Shown: one piece after another, positions 35,240 to 44,942 of the stretch
Layout of the letters: every line of letters begins with the position of its first letter
Position numbering within the stretch: the first letter of the stretch is position 1
Assembly (NCBI RefSeq): GCF_001580365.1
Contig: NZ_CP014480.1
Coordinates: forward strand, 62,001-126,000
Direction of reading: 5' to 3'
Length of the DNA: 64,000 bases
Source: Kocuria turfanensis
GTDB taxonomy: Bacteria; Actinomycetota; Actinomycetes; Actinomycetales; Micrococcaceae
The notes under the pieces: model-generated
Database searches by the model: none
What the model saw: the letters and a program-made list of their open reading frames with translations, nothing else
What the model was told of the DNA's origin: nothing
Translations under genes and position numbers: made by a program

Positions 35240-36586
35240 GTGACTACTGCTGAGACGACCACGACTCCCGCCCTGCGCACGATCGACCTCCGCGGCCGGC
35301 AGCTGTCCTGGGCCGAGCTGCGCGCGGCCGTGCCCCGGCAGAGCACCTCGTCCCTGGCGTCCGCCGAGCAGGCCGTGGAGGAGATCATCGCCGCCGTCCG
35401 CGCGGAGGGCGCCGCCGCCCTGCGCCGCTACGCCCGGCGCTTCGACGGTGTGGAGCAGCAGCGGCTGCGCGTGGACCCCGCCGAGATCCGGCGGGCGGTC
35501 GACGCGCTGGACCCCGCGGTGCGCCGCGGCCTGCAGACGGCCATCGAGCGCACCCGGGCCTTCGCGGCGGCCCAGCGCCCGGCCGACGCCCGCCTCGAGG
35601 TGGCTCCCGGCGCCGTCCTGGTCCAGCGCTGGACCCCCATCCGCCGGGCCGGTCTCTACGTCCCGGGCGGGCTGGCCGTCTACCCCTCGTCGGTGGTCAT
35701 GAACGTCGTCCCGGCCCAGGCGGCCGGGGTCGGCTCGATCGCCCTGTGCAGCCCGCCGCAGCGGGAGTTCGGCGGCCTGCCGCACCCGACGATCCTCGCC
35801 GCGGCCGGTCTGCTCGGGGTGGACGAGGTCTGGGCCATCGGCGGGGCCCAGTCCCTCGCGGCCATGGCCCACGGCGTGGTCGACGGCGAGGACGTGCTCG
35901 AGCCGGTGGACACCGTCACCGGCCCCGGCAACGTCTACGTGGCCACGGCCAAGCGGCTGCTGCGCTCCGTGGTGGGCGTCGACGCGGAGGCCGGCACCAC
36001 CGAGATCGCCGTGCTGGCCGACGACACCGCCGACCCCTCCTACGTCGCCGCCGACCTCATCTCCCAGGCCGAGCACGACCCCGCCGCCGGGTCCGTGCTC
36101 ATCACCCACTCGCCGGCCCTGGCCGAGCGCGTCGCGGCGGAGCTCGCCGTGCAGGTGCCCCGCACCCGGCACCGGGAGCGGGTCGCCACCGCGCTGTCCG
36201 GGCCGCAGTCCGGGGCGGTGCTCACCGACGACCTCGACGCCTCGATCGCGGTGGCCGACGCCTACGCGGCCGAGCACCTCGAGATCCACACCGCCGCCCC
36301 GCAGGACGTCGCCGCCCGGGTGCGCAACGCCGGGGCGATCTTCGTGGGCCCGTACAGTCCCGTCCCGCTGGGCGACTACGCCGCCGGGTCCAACCACGTG
36401 CTCCCCACCGGGGGCACGGCCGTGCACACGCAGGGACTGTCCACCACCTCCTTCCTGAAGGCCGTGCAGGTCGTGGAGTACTCCCGGGAGGCCCTCGCCG
36501 AGATCGGCCCGGACATCGTGGCCCTGGCCGACTCCGAGGACCTGCCCGCGCACGGCACGGCCATCACGATCCGCACCGGGGGCTGA
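35240..36586 (+). CDS. hisD: histidinol dehydrogenase
   Basis: Catalyses the last two steps of histidine synthesis, L-histidinol to L-histidine with NAD and zinc. At 448 residues it has the usual length. Motifs include [20 protein letters not shown], the long [12 protein letters not shown] stretch, the signature [23 protein letters not shown], and [15 protein letters not shown] with zinc-binding and catalytic histidines. The GTG at 35240 is chosen over one at 35222 because the promoter -10 lies between them. No other his gene lies nearby; nrdR follows after 7 bp. Confidence 0.95.
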   Translation: MTTAETTTTPALRTIDLRGRQLSWAELRAAVPRQSTSSLASAEQAVEEIIAAVRAEGAAALRRYARRFDGVEQQRLRVDPAEIRRAVDALDPAVRRGLQTAIERTRAFAAAQRPADARLEVAPGAVLVQRWTPIRRAGLYVPGGLAVYPSSVVMNVVPAQAAGVGSIALCSPPQREFGGLPHPTILAAAGLLGVDEVWAIGGAQSLAAMAHGVVDGEDVLEPVDTVTGPGNVYVATAKRLLRSVVGVDAEAGTTEIAVLADDTADPSYVAADLISQAEHDPAAGSVLITHSPALAERVAAELAVQVPRTRHRERVATALSGPQSGAVLTDDLDASIAVADAYAAEHLEIHTAAPQDVAARVRNAGAIFVGPYSPVPLGDYAAGSNHVLPTGGTAVHTQGLSTTSFLKAVQVVEYSREALAEIGPDIVALADSEDLPAHGTAITIRTGG

Positions 36587-36593
36587 TCCGACC

Positions 36594-37166
36594 GTGCACT
36601 GCCCGTTCTGCCGCCACACCGACTCCCGCGTCGTGGACAGCCGCACCACGGACGACGGGACGGCGATCCGCCGCCGCCGCCAGTGCTCCGAGTGCGGCCG
36701 CCGGTTCACCACGCTCGAGACGACCACGATCTCCGTGATCAAGCGCTCGGGCGTCACCGAGCCCTTCGACCGGCAGAAGATCGTCAACGGGGTGCGCAAG
36801 GCCTGCCAGGGGCGGCCGGTGAGCGAGGACGACCTCGCGATGCTCGCCCAGGAGGTCGAGGAGACGATCCGCGCGCTGGGCGCCGCGGAGATCGAGGCCC
36901 ACGAGGTGGGGCTGGCGATCCTGGCCCCGCTGCGCCGCCTGGACGTGGTGGCCTACCTCCGCTTCGCGAGCGTCTACCAGGCCTTCGACGGCCTCGGGGA
37001 CTTCGAGGAGGCCATCGACGTGCTGCGGCAGCAGCAGGCCGAGCAGTCCGGACAGCAGACCATCCCCGCCGCGGTGGAACCCGCCGGTGCCGGGGCAAAG
37101 AAGCGCTCCGGCCGCCGGACCCGGCCCCGGAGCCTCGACGGCGTGTCCCAGCCCCGGCTGCTCTGA
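36594..37166 (+). CDS. nrdR: transcriptional repressor NrdR
   Basis: Zinc-finger and ATP-cone repressor of ribonucleotide reductase genes, sensing ATP/dATP. The zinc ribbon uses CPFC (residues 3-6) and CSEC (31-34), followed by [10 protein letters not shown]. The ATP-cone follows ([20 protein letters not shown] and the rest). The normal protein is about 150 residues; this has 190, because of a basic Gln/Pro/Arg-rich tail ([15 protein letters not shown]). The start is the GTG before HCPFC. No nrd genes are visible here. Confidence 0.94.
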   Translation: MHCPFCRHTDSRVVDSRTTDDGTAIRRRRQCSECGRRFTTLETTTISVIKRSGVTEPFDRQKIVNGVRKACQGRPVSEDDLAMLAQEVEETIRALGAAEIEAHEVGLAILAPLRRLDVVAYLRFASVYQAFDGLGDFEEAIDVLRQQQAEQSGQQTIPAAVEPAGAGAKKRSGRRTRPRSLDGVSQPRLL

Positions 37167-37201
37167 GCGTCGCACCGCGGCGACACGTCCCGGCGTGTCT
37201 C

Positions 37202-37296
37202 TTGCCGCAGGCCGGAGGAGGGTCGTAGAGTAAGGCACGTAACAAGCTCCCGCCGGGGGCTGCGGAGGGGAAGCCGCGGCCCCCGGCGGGTTTTTT
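37202..37296 (+). ncRNA. candidate ~60-nt transcript: promoter followed at once by a strong terminator
   Basis: TTGCCG (37202-37207) and TAGAGT (37226-37231) with an 18-bp spacer form a credible promoter; transcription would begin near 37238. A hairpin (CCCGCCGGGGGC at 37250-37261 pairing with GCCCCCGGCGGG at 37279-37290) is followed by six T (37291-37296), a textbook terminator. The region lies between convergent genes nrdR and ppgK and has no gene of its own. The hairpin may simply end nrdR, with the promoter match a coincidence. Confidence 0.35.
37250..37296 (+). terminator. intrinsic terminator after nrdR
   Basis: A 12-bp outer GC stem with an inner stem-loop, followed by TTTTTT. Confidence 0.88.
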
Positions 37297-37310
37297 CGGG
37301 CCCAGGGCAC

Positions 37311-37358
37311 ACGACGACGCCCGGACCCCTCCGCGAGGAGGTGTCCGGGCGTCGTCGT
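37311..37358 (-). terminator. second hairpin, 3' of ppgK
   Basis: A 16-bp perfect stem (37311-37326 with 37343-37358) whose loop folds again (cctcc/ggagg). It lies 18 bp beyond the ppgK stop and is probably the ppgK terminator. Confidence 0.7.
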
Positions 37359-37376
37359 CCGGCGCAGGCGCCTGGC

Positions 37377-38189
37377 TCAGTCCTCGGTCCCGTGCGGGAT
37401 GCCCGCCCACAGGCCCGCCCCCACGATGCCCGCGTTGTTGCGCAGCTCGGCGACCTTCACCGGCGTGCGCAGCTCCAGGAAGGGCAGGAACTTGTCCGCC
37501 TTCTTCGACACCCCGCCGCCCACCACGAACAGGCTCGGGGTGAACAGGAACTCGACGTGGCTGAAGTAGCGCTGCAGCCGCGTGGTCGCCCACTTCTTCC
37601 AGGGCATGTCCTCGCGCTCGCGCGCCGCCGCGGAGGCCTTCGTCTCGGCGTCGTGGCCGTCGATCTCCAGGTGACCGAGCTCGGCGTTGGGCACGAGCTT
37701 GCCGTTGAGGATCAGGGCCGAGCCGATGCCGGTGCCCAGGGTGATCACGATGACCAGGCCCTTCACCCCGCGACCAGCCCCGTAGACCGCCTCGGCCAGG
37801 CCCGCGGCGTCGGCGTCGTTGAGCGCCTCGACCGGCCGGCCCAGCCGCTCCGTCATCAGCGCGTCCACGTCCGTGCCGATCCAGGACTTGTCGATGTTCG
37901 CCGCGGACAGGGCCACCCCGTCCTTGATGATCGCCGGGAAGACGATGCCCACCGGCGAGTCCGGCGCCGGGGCCTCGGGGCGGGACTGCAGCTCCGCCAC
38001 GATCTGCTCCACGACCTCCGCCACCTTCTCCGGCGTGGCCGGGCGCGGGGTGGCGATGCGGAAGCGCTCACCGACGAGCTCACCGGTGTCCAGGTCGACG
38101 ATGCCGCCCTTGGTCCCGGTGCCGCCGAAGTCGATGCCGATGACTCGCCGGCTCGGGACGTCCGCGACGGAGCGATCTGGTGTGGTCAT
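37377..38189 (-). CDS. ppgK: polyphosphate glucokinase
   Basis: A ROK-family kinase that phosphorylates glucose using polyphosphate, and usually ATP. The 270 residues begin with IGIDFGGTGTKGGIVDLDTG (phosphate-binding) and contain NDADAAGLAEAVYG with the catalytic aspartate, VITLGTGIGSALI and PNAELGHLEIDG. This enzyme class is typical of actinobacteria. A TAGACT -10 on the minus strand lies about 40 nt upstream, just beside the map stop. It follows map in the same direction. Confidence 0.93.
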   Translation of the reverse strand: MTTPDRSVADVPSRRVIGIDFGGTGTKGGIVDLDTGELVGERFRIATPRPATPEKVAEVVEQIVAELQSRPEAPAPDSPVGIVFPAIIKDGVALSAANIDKSWIGTDVDALMTERLGRPVEALNDADAAGLAEAVYGAGRGVKGLVIVITLGTGIGSALILNGKLVPNAELGHLEIDGHDAETKASAAAREREDMPWKKWATTRLQRYFSHVEFLFTPSLFVVGGGVSKKADKFLPFLELRTPVKVAELRNNAGIVGAGLWAGIPHGTED

Positions 38190-38235
38190 GGGGCGGTCCT
38201 CTCGGGGGGCCGTGGTCGGATGATCAGTGCGCAGT

Positions 38236-39129
38236 CTACGGCAGGGTCAGCACGTCCACGCCGTCCTCCGTCACGGCCAGCGTGTGCTCGAACTGCGCGG
38301 TGCGCATCCGGTCCCTGGTGGTCACCGTCCAGTCGTCGTCCCACTGCTCCCACTGGATCGTGCCGAGGGTCAGCATGGGCTCGATCGTGAAGACCATGCC
38401 GGGCACCATGGGCGTGGCGTAGGACGGGGCGGCGTCGTAGTGCGGGACGATGAGCCCGGAGTGGAACTCCCGGCCCACGCCGTGGCCGGTGAAGTCGCGG
38501 ACCACGCCGTAGCCGAAGCGCCGGGCGTACTTCTCGATCACCCGGCCGATGACGTTGATCTCACGGCCGGGCCGGACCGCGTTGACGGCCCGGTTCAGCG
38601 CCTCCTCGGTGCGCTCCACGAGCAGGCGGGACTGCTCGTCGACCTCGCCCACCAGGAACATCCGGTTCGTGTCGCCGTGGAAGCCGTCCTTGTAGGCCGT
38701 GACGTCGAGATTGATGATGTCGCCCTCCTCCAGCACGGTGGAGTCGGGGATGCCGTGGCAGATCACCTCGTTGAGGGACGTGCAGATGGACTTCGGGAAG
38801 CCCCGGTAGCCCAGGCAGGACGGATAGGCGCCGTGGTCGCACAGGTACTCGTGGGCGATCCGGTCCAGGTCGTCGGTGGTGGCGCCGGGCACGGCGGCCC
38901 GGCCGGCCTCCTGCAGGGCGCGGGCCGCGATCCGGCCCGCCTCCCGGATCAGCTCGACCTCCTCGGGCGGGTAGACGTTCCCGCCCCGGCCCTCGTCGGG
39001 CTCGGTCCGGCCGACGTACTCGGGCCGCGGGATGGACGCCGGGACGGGACGCTGCGGGCTCAGGGACCCGGGAGCGAGGGCGCCGACGGGGGCGGTGCCG
39101 CCGGGAGCGGTGACGTTGTGCGAGAGCAC
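38236..39129 (-). CDS. map: methionine aminopeptidase, type I
   Basis: Removes the initiator methionine with a two-metal site. The metal ligands are in the [29 protein letters not shown] and FTIEPML stretches, and the conserved [14 protein letters not shown] is present. The N-terminal extension of about 45 residues (with PRPEYVG) marks the actinobacterial MetAP1c form, thought to bind the ribosome. The GTG start at 39129 follows AGGAGG. Confidence 0.94.
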   Translation of the reverse strand: MLSHNVTAPGGTAPVGALAPGSLSPQRPVPASIPRPEYVGRTEPDEGRGGNVYPPEEVELIREAGRIAARALQEAGRAAVPGATTDDLDRIAHEYLCDHGAYPSCLGYRGFPKSICTSLNEVICHGIPDSTVLEEGDIINLDVTAYKDGFHGDTNRMFLVGEVDEQSRLLVERTEEALNRAVNAVRPGREINVIGRVIEKYARRFGYGVVRDFTGHGVGREFHSGLIVPHYDAAPSYATPMVPGMVFTIEPMLTLGTIQWEQWDDDWTVTTRDRMRTAQFEHTLAVTEDGVDVLTLP

Positions 39130-39186
39130 GGGGGTCTGGTCCTCCTGGTTTTTCGGGTCTGCCGGCCCCGTCGGGGCCTAGGATCT

Positions 39187-39192
39187 ACCCTA
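39187..39192. promoter_or_regulatory. shared divergent -10 region between map and the 58-residue protein gene
   Basis: Plus-strand TACCCT reads TAGGGT on the minus strand, so one hexamer could serve either direction; TAGATC is also close for map. Confidence 0.35.
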
Positions 39193-39254
39193 ACGCGCCG
39201 GGTGCCCGGCCGGTCCGGTCGAGGTGGCCCCGGCGGCCCGGGGAAGGAGAGGTC

Positions 39255-39431
39255 ATGAGCGAGTTCTGGTTCAACGTCTACACCCACGAGGTCGAGGAGG
39301 GCCCGCAGTCGGACTACCGCAAGCTGCTCGGTCCCTACGCCACCCGCCAGGAGGCGCAGAACGCCCTGAAGCTCGCGGCGGAGCGCACCCGGAAGTGGGA
39401 CGAGGAGGACCGCGCCTTCGACGAGGGCTGA
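39255..39431 (+). CDS. small conserved protein of 58 residues (SPOR-domain-like)
   Basis: The protein starts MSEFWFNVYTHEVEEGPQSD, has LLGPYATRQEAQNALKLAA and ends EDRAFDEG. The central GPYATRQEAQ pattern resembles a SPOR-type repeat, and close relatives occur in Arthrobacter-like genomes from memory. There is no signal peptide or membrane segment, so a classical periplasmic SPOR role is doubtful. The ATG is preceded by GGAGAGG. It faces panB with only 10 bp between stops. Confidence 0.82.
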   Translation: MSEFWFNVYTHEVEEGPQSDYRKLLGPYATRQEAQNALKLAAERTRKWDEEDRAFDEG

Positions 39432-39441
39432 GCGCCGCGGC

Positions 39442-40278
39442 TCAGAAGCTGTGCTCGGGACCCGGGAAGGTCCCGGTGCGCACGTCCTGGACGTAGCGGC
39501 CCACGGCGTCGGCGACCACCCCGTGGAGGTCCGCGTACTGCTGCACGAAGCGGGGCATCCGCCCGCGGCGCAGCCCGAGCATGTCCTGCCACACGAGCAC
39601 CTGGCCGGTGGTCCCGGGCCCGGCGCCGATCCCCACGGTGGGGACGTCCACGGCGGCGTCCACGGCCCGGGCGGTCTCGGCCGGGACCATCTCCAGGACC
39701 AGGCAGAACGCCCCGGCCGCCTCGAGGGCGCGGGCGTCCTCGACCAGGGCCTGCGCGGCGTCGCCGCGGCCCTGCACCCGGTAGCCGCCCAGGGCGTGCT
39801 CGCTCTGCGGCGTGAAGCCCAGGTGCGCCACGACCGGCACCCCGGCCTGGACCATGGCCCGCACGTGCGGGGCGAACCACGCCCCGCCCTCCAGCTTCAC
39901 CGCGTGCGCCCCGCCCTCCTTGAGGAAGCGCACCGCGGTGGCCACCGCCTGCTCCGGGGAGGCCTCGTAGGAGCCGAAGGGCAGGTCGACGACGACGAAC
40001 GCGCGCTCGGCGGCCCCGGACACGGCCCGGCACAGCGGCAGCAGCTCGTCCACGGTCACCGGCAGCGTGGTGGCGTAGCCCAGGACGTTGTTGCCCGCGG
40101 AGTCCCCGACGAGCAGCGTGTCGACGCCCGCGGCGTCGAAGATCGCCGCCGTGAGGGCGTCGTAGCTCGTGAGCATGGTGAACTTCTCGCCGCGGCGCTT
40201 CGCCTCGCGCAGGTGGTGGGTGCGCACCCGGCGCACGTCGAGCGCGCCCGGCTCCGGGCGGGTGGTCTCCTGGGTCAT
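39442..40278 (-). CDS. panB: 3-methyl-2-oxobutanoate hydroxymethyltransferase (ketopantoate)
   Basis: First committed step of pantothenate and CoA synthesis. The 278 residues include KFTMLTSYDALTAAIFDAAG, LLVGDSAGNNVLGY (metal and substrate), AVKLEGG, VVAHLGFTPQSEH, LVLEMVPAE with the catalytic glutamate, and TVGIGAGPGTTGQVLVW. The ATG lies 6 nt after a TAGGCT -10, predicting a leaderless mRNA. Convergent with the small protein gene; panC and panD are not present. Confidence 0.95.
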   Translation of the reverse strand: MTQETTRPEPGALDVRRVRTHHLREAKRRGEKFTMLTSYDALTAAIFDAAGVDTLLVGDSAGNNVLGYATTLPVTVDELLPLCRAVSGAAERAFVVVDLPFGSYEASPEQAVATAVRFLKEGGAHAVKLEGGAWFAPHVRAMVQAGVPVVAHLGFTPQSEHALGGYRVQGRGDAAQALVEDARALEAAGAFCLVLEMVPAETARAVDAAVDVPTVGIGAGPGTTGQVLVWQDMLGLRRGRMPRFVQQYADLHGVVADAVGRYVQDVRTGTFPGPEHSF

Positions 40279-40290
40279 GGCCCCAGCCTA
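40279..40290 (-). promoter_or_regulatory. -10 element directly before panB
   Basis: Minus-strand TAGGCT (40285-40290), six bases, ATG at 40278. Confidence 0.6.
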
Positions 40291-40335
40291 ACCGGCGGGC
40301 TCCGCGCCCCCGGCGGAGGGCCCGGGCCGGCGCGT

Positions 40336-40341
40336 TAGAGT
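40336..40341 (+). promoter_or_regulatory. candidate -10 for glnA2-glnE
   Basis: TAGAGT about 80 nt before the glnA2 ATG. No GlnR-type box is visible here, unlike glnA1. Confidence 0.4.
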
Positions 40342-40423
40342 GGCCTGGACAGCAGGCGTGCCCGTGTCGGCACGGCACACGCCCCCGGCGCCGGCCGCGG
40401 GCAGGAAGACGAGGAACACAGCC

Positions 40424-41764
40424 ATGGACCGTCAGCAGGAGTTCGTCCTCAGGACCATCGAGGAGCGGGACGTGCGCTTCGTGCGGATGTGGTTCACGGA
40501 CGTCGTGGGCAGCCTCAAGTCGGTGGCGCTGGCCCCGGCCGAGGTGGAGGCCGCCTTCGAGGAGGGGCTCGGCTTCGACGGGTCCTCGATCGAGGGCCTC
40601 TCCCGCGTCTCCGAGGCGGACATGCTCCTGCAGCCCGACCCCTCCACGTTCCAGATCCTGCCCTGGCGGGGGGAGACCGAGCCCACCGCGCGGATGTTCT
40701 GCAACATCCTCACCCCGGACGGGGAACCCGCCTCCTCGGACCCGCGCGGCGTGCTCAAGCGGGTCCTGGAGAAGGCCTCCGACATGGGCTTCACCTGCTA
40801 CACCGCCCCGGAGATCGAGTTCTACCTGCTGAAGTCCGCCGACCTCGACGCCGAGGGCCAGCCGGTGCCGGTCGACCACGAGGGCTACTTCGACCACGTG
40901 CCCGGCGGCGTCGTGCAGGACTTCCGGCGCAAGGCCGTCAACATGCTCGAGGCCGTCGGGATCTCCGTGGAGTTCTCCCACCACGAGGCCGGTCCCGGGC
41001 AGAACGAGATCGACCTGCGCTACGCCGACGCCCTGCAGACGGCGGACAACATCATGACGTTCCGCACCGTGATCAAGGAGGTCGCGCTCGCCCAGGGGCT
41101 GTACGCCACCTTCATGCCGAAGCCCTTCACGGAGCACCCCGGCTCGGGCATGCACACCCACTTCTCCCTCTTCGAGGGGGACACCAACGCCTTCTTCGAC
41201 GGCGGCTCCGAGTTCCGGCTCTCGCGCACGGCCCGCCACTTCATCGCCGGCATCCTCCGGCACGCCCCGGAGTTCACCTCGGTGACCAACCAGTTCGTGA
41301 ACTCCTACAAGCGGCTCTGGGGCGGGGGAGAGGCACCCTCCTACCTCTCCTGGGGGCACAACAACCGCTCCGCCCTCGTGCGGGTGCCGCTGTCCAAGCC
41401 GGACAAGGTGCAGGCCGCGCGGATCGAGTACCGCGGCATCGACTCCGCGACGAACCCGTACCTGTCCTACGCGGCGCTGCTCGCGGCGGGCCTGCAGGGC
41501 ATCGAGAACGAGTACGACCTCCCGCCCGTGGAGCTGGACGACGTCGCCGCGATGAGCTCCGCCGAGCGCCGCGCCCTGGGGCACAACCCGCTGCCCTCGA
41601 GCCTCTACGACGCCATCCGGGAGACGGAGGAGTCGGAGTTCATGGCCGAGCTGCTCGGGGAGCAGGTCTACGACTACTTCCTGCGCAACAAGCGCCGGGA
41701 CTGGAACGACTACCGCCGGGTGGTCACCCCCTTCGAGCTGAAGAACAACCTCGGCATCCTCTGA
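40424..41764 (+). CDS. glnA2: glutamine synthetase-family protein, GlnA2 type
   Basis: A GS type I family protein of 446 residues. It has the beta-grasp start, [20 protein letters not shown], the ammonia and ATP site [27 protein letters not shown], and RNA-free active-site [19 protein letters not shown]. The region around the adenylylation tyrosine of GlnA1 reads NEYDLPP. In mycobacteria GlnA2 lies in the same place before glnE and is a weak or non-essential GS; related paralogues use other amines. The true substrate is not decided. ATG 40424 follows GAGGAA. Confidence 0.9.
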   Translation: MDRQQEFVLRTIEERDVRFVRMWFTDVVGSLKSVALAPAEVEAAFEEGLGFDGSSIEGLSRVSEADMLLQPDPSTFQILPWRGETEPTARMFCNILTPDGEPASSDPRGVLKRVLEKASDMGFTCYTAPEIEFYLLKSADLDAEGQPVPVDHEGYFDHVPGGVVQDFRRKAVNMLEAVGISVEFSHHEAGPGQNEIDLRYADALQTADNIMTFRTVIKEVALAQGLYATFMPKPFTEHPGSGMHTHFSLFEGDTNAFFDGGSEFRLSRTARHFIAGILRHAPEFTSVTNQFVNSYKRLWGGGEAPSYLSWGHNNRSALVRVPLSKPDKVQAARIEYRGIDSATNPYLSYAALLAAGLQGIENEYDLPPVELDDVAAMSSAERRALGHNPLPSSLYDAIRETEESEFMAELLGEQVYDYFLRNKRRDWNDYRRVVTPFELKNNLGIL

Positions 41765-41783
41765 GCCCGGGACGGAGCCCGCC

Positions 41784-44700
41784 ATGACCCACCCTCCCCA
41801 GTCCGCGTCCGCCACGGACCCCGTGGCCTCCGGGCGGCTCATCAAGCTCGGCTTCGCGGACACGGCCAACGCCCAGCGCTGGCTCGGGTTCCCCGAGCTC
41901 GCCCCGGTGGACCAGGACCGGCTGCTGGAGGGCCTGGCGCTGGCCGCCTCGCCGGACGTCGCCCTGCAGCTGACGGTGCGCCTGCTGGAGGGCTCCCCCC
42001 AGCTGGCCGAGCGGATCAACGCCGGCCCGGAGGCCTCCGAGACCCTGTTCCGGCTGCTGGGGGCCTCCGAGGCGCTGGGGGAGTTCCTGCTGCGCCGGCC
42101 CGAGCACCTCGACCTGCTCGCGGAGCCGGCCGCCGCCGAGCCCGAGGAGATCCCCGCGGAGCAGTTCCGCACCGCGCTGCTGCGCGCGGTGGGCGCCGAT
42201 CCGGGGGCCCGGACCCCGGTGGCCGGGGACACCGGCGACGACGCCTACACCGCCCTGCGCGTCGCCTACCGCAGGGAGCTGACCCGCATCGCGATCCGCG
42301 ACGTCGGCGCCCTCTATCCCGCCGACCACATGCCGGCGGTGGGCCGGCAGCTGGCCGACCTCGCCGCCGCCGCGCTCGAGGCGGCGCTGGCCGTCTCCCG
42401 GGCCGAGGCGGCACGGACCTGGGCCCCCGAGCTCGTGGACCGGGTGCGGCTGGCCGTGATCGGGATGGGCAAGTGCGGGGCCCGGGAGCTCAACTACATC
42501 TCCGACGTCGACGTGGTCCACGTCATGGCCGTGGACGACGGGCCCGAGGAGGACGGGCCCGACGGCGCGGAGGCGACGACCATCGCCACCGCCCTGGCCA
42601 CGGGCACCGCCCGGGCGATCATGGCGCGCGCGGGAGAGCCGCCGCTGTGGGAGGTGGACGCCAACCTGCGCCCCGAGGGCAAGGACGGGCCGCTGGTGCG
42701 CACCCTGGAGTCCCACGTGCGCTACTACGAGCGCTGGGCGGAGTCCTGGGAGTTCCAGGCCCTGCTCAAGGCCCGCCCCATCGCGGGGGACCCGCAGCTG
42801 GGGCAGGCCTACCGGGAGGCGATCGAGCCGTACGTGTGGCGCAGCGCCGCGCGCGAGGGCTTCGTGGAGTCCGTGCAGGCCATGCGCCGCCGGGTCACCG
42901 ACAACATCCCCGACGCCGAGGCCGAGCGGCAGATCAAGCTGGGCCCCGGCGGCCTGCGCGACGTCGAGTTCACCGTCCAGCTGCTCCAGCTCGTGCACGG
43001 GCGCACGGACGAGCGGGTCCGCACCCGGGCCACCACCGACTCGCTGAGCGCGCTCTCCGAGGGCGGCTACATCGGCCGCCGCGACAGCGAGCAGTTCGCC
43101 GCGCACTACCGCTGGCTGCGCCTGCTGGAGCACCGGATCCAGCTCTTCCGCATGCGCCGCACCCACCTCATGCCGCGCGCCGAGCGGGAGCTGGTCACCG
43201 TGGCCCGGTCCCTGCGGGGCGCCGCGGACACCGCCCGCCCCTCGGCGGAGTCGCTGCTCGAGGAGTGGCGCAAGGTCAAGCGCAACGTGCGCGGGATGCA
43301 CGAGCGGATCTTCTACCGGCCGCTGCTGGCCGCGCTGGCGCACCTGCCCGAGAGCGACACCAGCCTCTCCCCGGAGTCGGTGCGGGACCGGCTGGCCGCC
43401 CTGGGCTACCGGGACCCGAAGGCGGCCGTGCGGCACATCGAGGCGCTCACCCGCGGGGTGAGCCGGCGGGCCGAGATCCTGCGGACCCTGCTGCCCGTGC
43501 TCCTGTCCTGGCTCGCCGACGGGGTGGACGCCGACGCCGGGCTGCTGGGCTTCCGGCGGCTCTCGGAGTCCCTGGGCACCACCCCCTGGTTCCTGCGGCT
43601 GCTGCGCGACTCCAACGCGGCCGCCGAGCGGCTGTGCCAGATCCTCTCCAGCTCCCGCTACGTCGCCGACCTGCTGGAGAACTCCCCGGAGGCGACCGCC
43701 TGGCTCGGCCAGGACGACGACCTCTGCCCCGTCCCCTTCGAGACCCTGTGGACCGAGATCCGCTCGCAGATGGCCCGGCACCCCGACTCGGGGGAGGCGA
43801 TGCGGATGATCCGGCTGATCCGCCGCCGCGAGGAGCTGCGCGTGGCGCTCGCGGACACCTCCGGGCTGCTCGACGTCGAGCGGGTCGCCGAGGCGCTGTC
43901 CGACATCGACCGCGCCTGCATCCTGGGCGCCCTGCACGCCGCCGAGCGCGAGGTCTACGGCCGCTCCGGCCGCGTCGCCGAGGTGCTGGTGGTCGCGATG
44001 GGGCGGCAGGGCGGGCGGGAGATCGGCTACGGCTCCGACGCCGACGTCATGTACGTCTACGGCCCCGTGGGGGACGCGGACCCGGCCGCCGCCCGGGAGC
44101 AGGCCGAGACCCTGCTGCAGCGGATGGTGCAGCTGCTCAAGGCGCCGTGCAGCCCGCCCATCGTGGCGGAGCGGGTGCTGGAGATCGACAACGACCTGCG
44201 CCCCGAGGGCAAGCAGGGCCCCATGGTGCGCTCCGTGGACTCCTACGCGGAGTACTACGCCCGGTGGGCCCAGACCTGGGAGTTCCAGGCCCTCACCCGG
44301 GCGCTGCCCGTGGCCGGCAGCGACGACCTGGCCGAGGCGTTCCGCCGCGTGATCGACCCCCGCCGCTATCCGGCCGAGTTCACCGAGGCGCAGCTGCTGG
44401 AGGTCCGCCGGATGAAGGCGCGGGTCGAGAACGAGCGCCTGCCGCGCGGGGCGGACCCGTCCCGGCACGTGAAGCTGGGCCGGGGCGGGCTCTCGGACGT
44501 GGAGTGGCTCGTGCAGACCCTGCAGCTGCAGCACGCGCACCGGCTCCCGGGGCTGCGGACCACCAGCACGCTGCGCGCCCTGCGCGCCGCCGAGGAGGCC
44601 GGGCTGGTCCTCGCCGAGGACGCCGCCGCCCTGGCCGCCGCCTGGCGCCTGGCCACCGCCGTGCGCAACGGCAACGTGCTGCGCACGGGCCGCCGCTCCG

Positions 44701-44849
44701 ACGCCCTGCCCTCGAAGCGCGCGGACCTCGAGGCGGTGGCCCGCTGGTGCGGGTACGGCCACGGCGGCGCCCGCCTCCTCGAGGAGGACTACCTGCGGAC
44801 CACCCGCAAGGCCCGCGCCGTGTTCGAGCGGATCTTCTACGGGCACTGA
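41784..44849 (+). CDS. glnE: bifunctional glutamine synthetase adenylyltransferase/deadenylylase
   Basis: Attaches AMP to, or removes it from, a tyrosine in glutamine synthetase according to nitrogen status. The 1021 residues contain two nucleotidyltransferase domains with matching motifs: [19 protein letters not shown] near residue 227 (deadenylylase half) and [19 protein letters not shown] near residue 738 (adenylylase half), each followed by a helical domain. It lies between glnA2 and the convergent glnA1, whose LYELPAEE adenylylation motif is present. Its stop is 93 bp from the end of recognisable glnA1 sequence. Confidence 0.96.
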   Translation: MTHPPQSASATDPVASGRLIKLGFADTANAQRWLGFPELAPVDQDRLLEGLALAASPDVALQLTVRLLEGSPQLAERINAGPEASETLFRLLGASEALGEFLLRRPEHLDLLAEPAAAEPEEIPAEQFRTALLRAVGADPGARTPVAGDTGDDAYTALRVAYRRELTRIAIRDVGALYPADHMPAVGRQLADLAAAALEAALAVSRAEAARTWAPELVDRVRLAVIGMGKCGARELNYISDVDVVHVMAVDDGPEEDGPDGAEATTIATALATGTARAIMARAGEPPLWEVDANLRPEGKDGPLVRTLESHVRYYERWAESWEFQALLKARPIAGDPQLGQAYREAIEPYVWRSAAREGFVESVQAMRRRVTDNIPDAEAERQIKLGPGGLRDVEFTVQLLQLVHGRTDERVRTRATTDSLSALSEGGYIGRRDSEQFAAHYRWLRLLEHRIQLFRMRRTHLMPRAERELVTVARSLRGAADTARPSAESLLEEWRKVKRNVRGMHERIFYRPLLAALAHLPESDTSLSPESVRDRLAALGYRDPKAAVRHIEALTRGVSRRAEILRTLLPVLLSWLADGVDADAGLLGFRRLSESLGTTPWFLRLLRDSNAAAERLCQILSSSRYVADLLENSPEATAWLGQDDDLCPVPFETLWTEIRSQMARHPDSGEAMRMIRLIRRREELRVALADTSGLLDVERVAEALSDIDRACILGALHAAEREVYGRSGRVAEVLVVAMGRQGGREIGYGSDADVMYVYGPVGDADPAAAREQAETLLQRMVQLLKAPCSPPIVAERVLEIDNDLRPEGKQGPMVRSVDSYAEYYARWAQTWEFQALTRALPVAGSDDLAEAFRRVIDPRRYPAEFTEAQLLEVRRMKARVENERLPRGADPSRHVKLGRGGLSDVEWLVQTLQLQHAHRLPGLRTTSTLRALRAAEEAGLVLAEDAAALAAAWRLATAVRNGNVLRTGRRSDALPSKRADLEAVARWCGYGHGGARLLEEDYLRTTRKARAVFERIFYGH

Positions 44850-44856
44850 CCGCCGC

Positions 44857-44876
44857 GTGCGCGGGCGCCCGCGCAC
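44857..44876. repeat. perfect 20-bp palindrome beside the glnE/glnA1 terminator
   Basis: Self-complementary over all 20 bases and overlapping the next, longer palindrome by two or three bases. Together they make the glnE-glnA1 junction an extreme secondary-structure region. Confidence 0.85.
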
Positions 44877-44923
44877 GGCAACGGCCCCGGACCCCTGCGC
44901 AGGGGTCCGGGGCCGTTGCCGTG
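44874..44923. terminator. perfect 50-bp palindrome between convergent glnE and glnA1
   Basis: The sequence is symmetrical about 44898/44899, with stems of up to 23-25 bp. It would terminate transcription from both sides. There is no clear T tract. On the glnA1 side it is reached before any in-frame stop codon. Confidence 0.85.
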
Positions 44924-44942
44924 GGTCCGCCGCCGGCGGGGA

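Noticed and set aside
31264..35388. Open frame of 1374 codons antisense to dnaE
   Set aside because: dnaE on the plus strand is unmistakable; the antisense product is His/Gly/Arg-rich with no domain, a typical shadow.
41724..44942. Continuation of the glnA1 frame through antisense glnE
   Set aside because: No family sequence and a shadow-type composition; it exists because glnA1 lacks its stop. Not a natural fusion protein.
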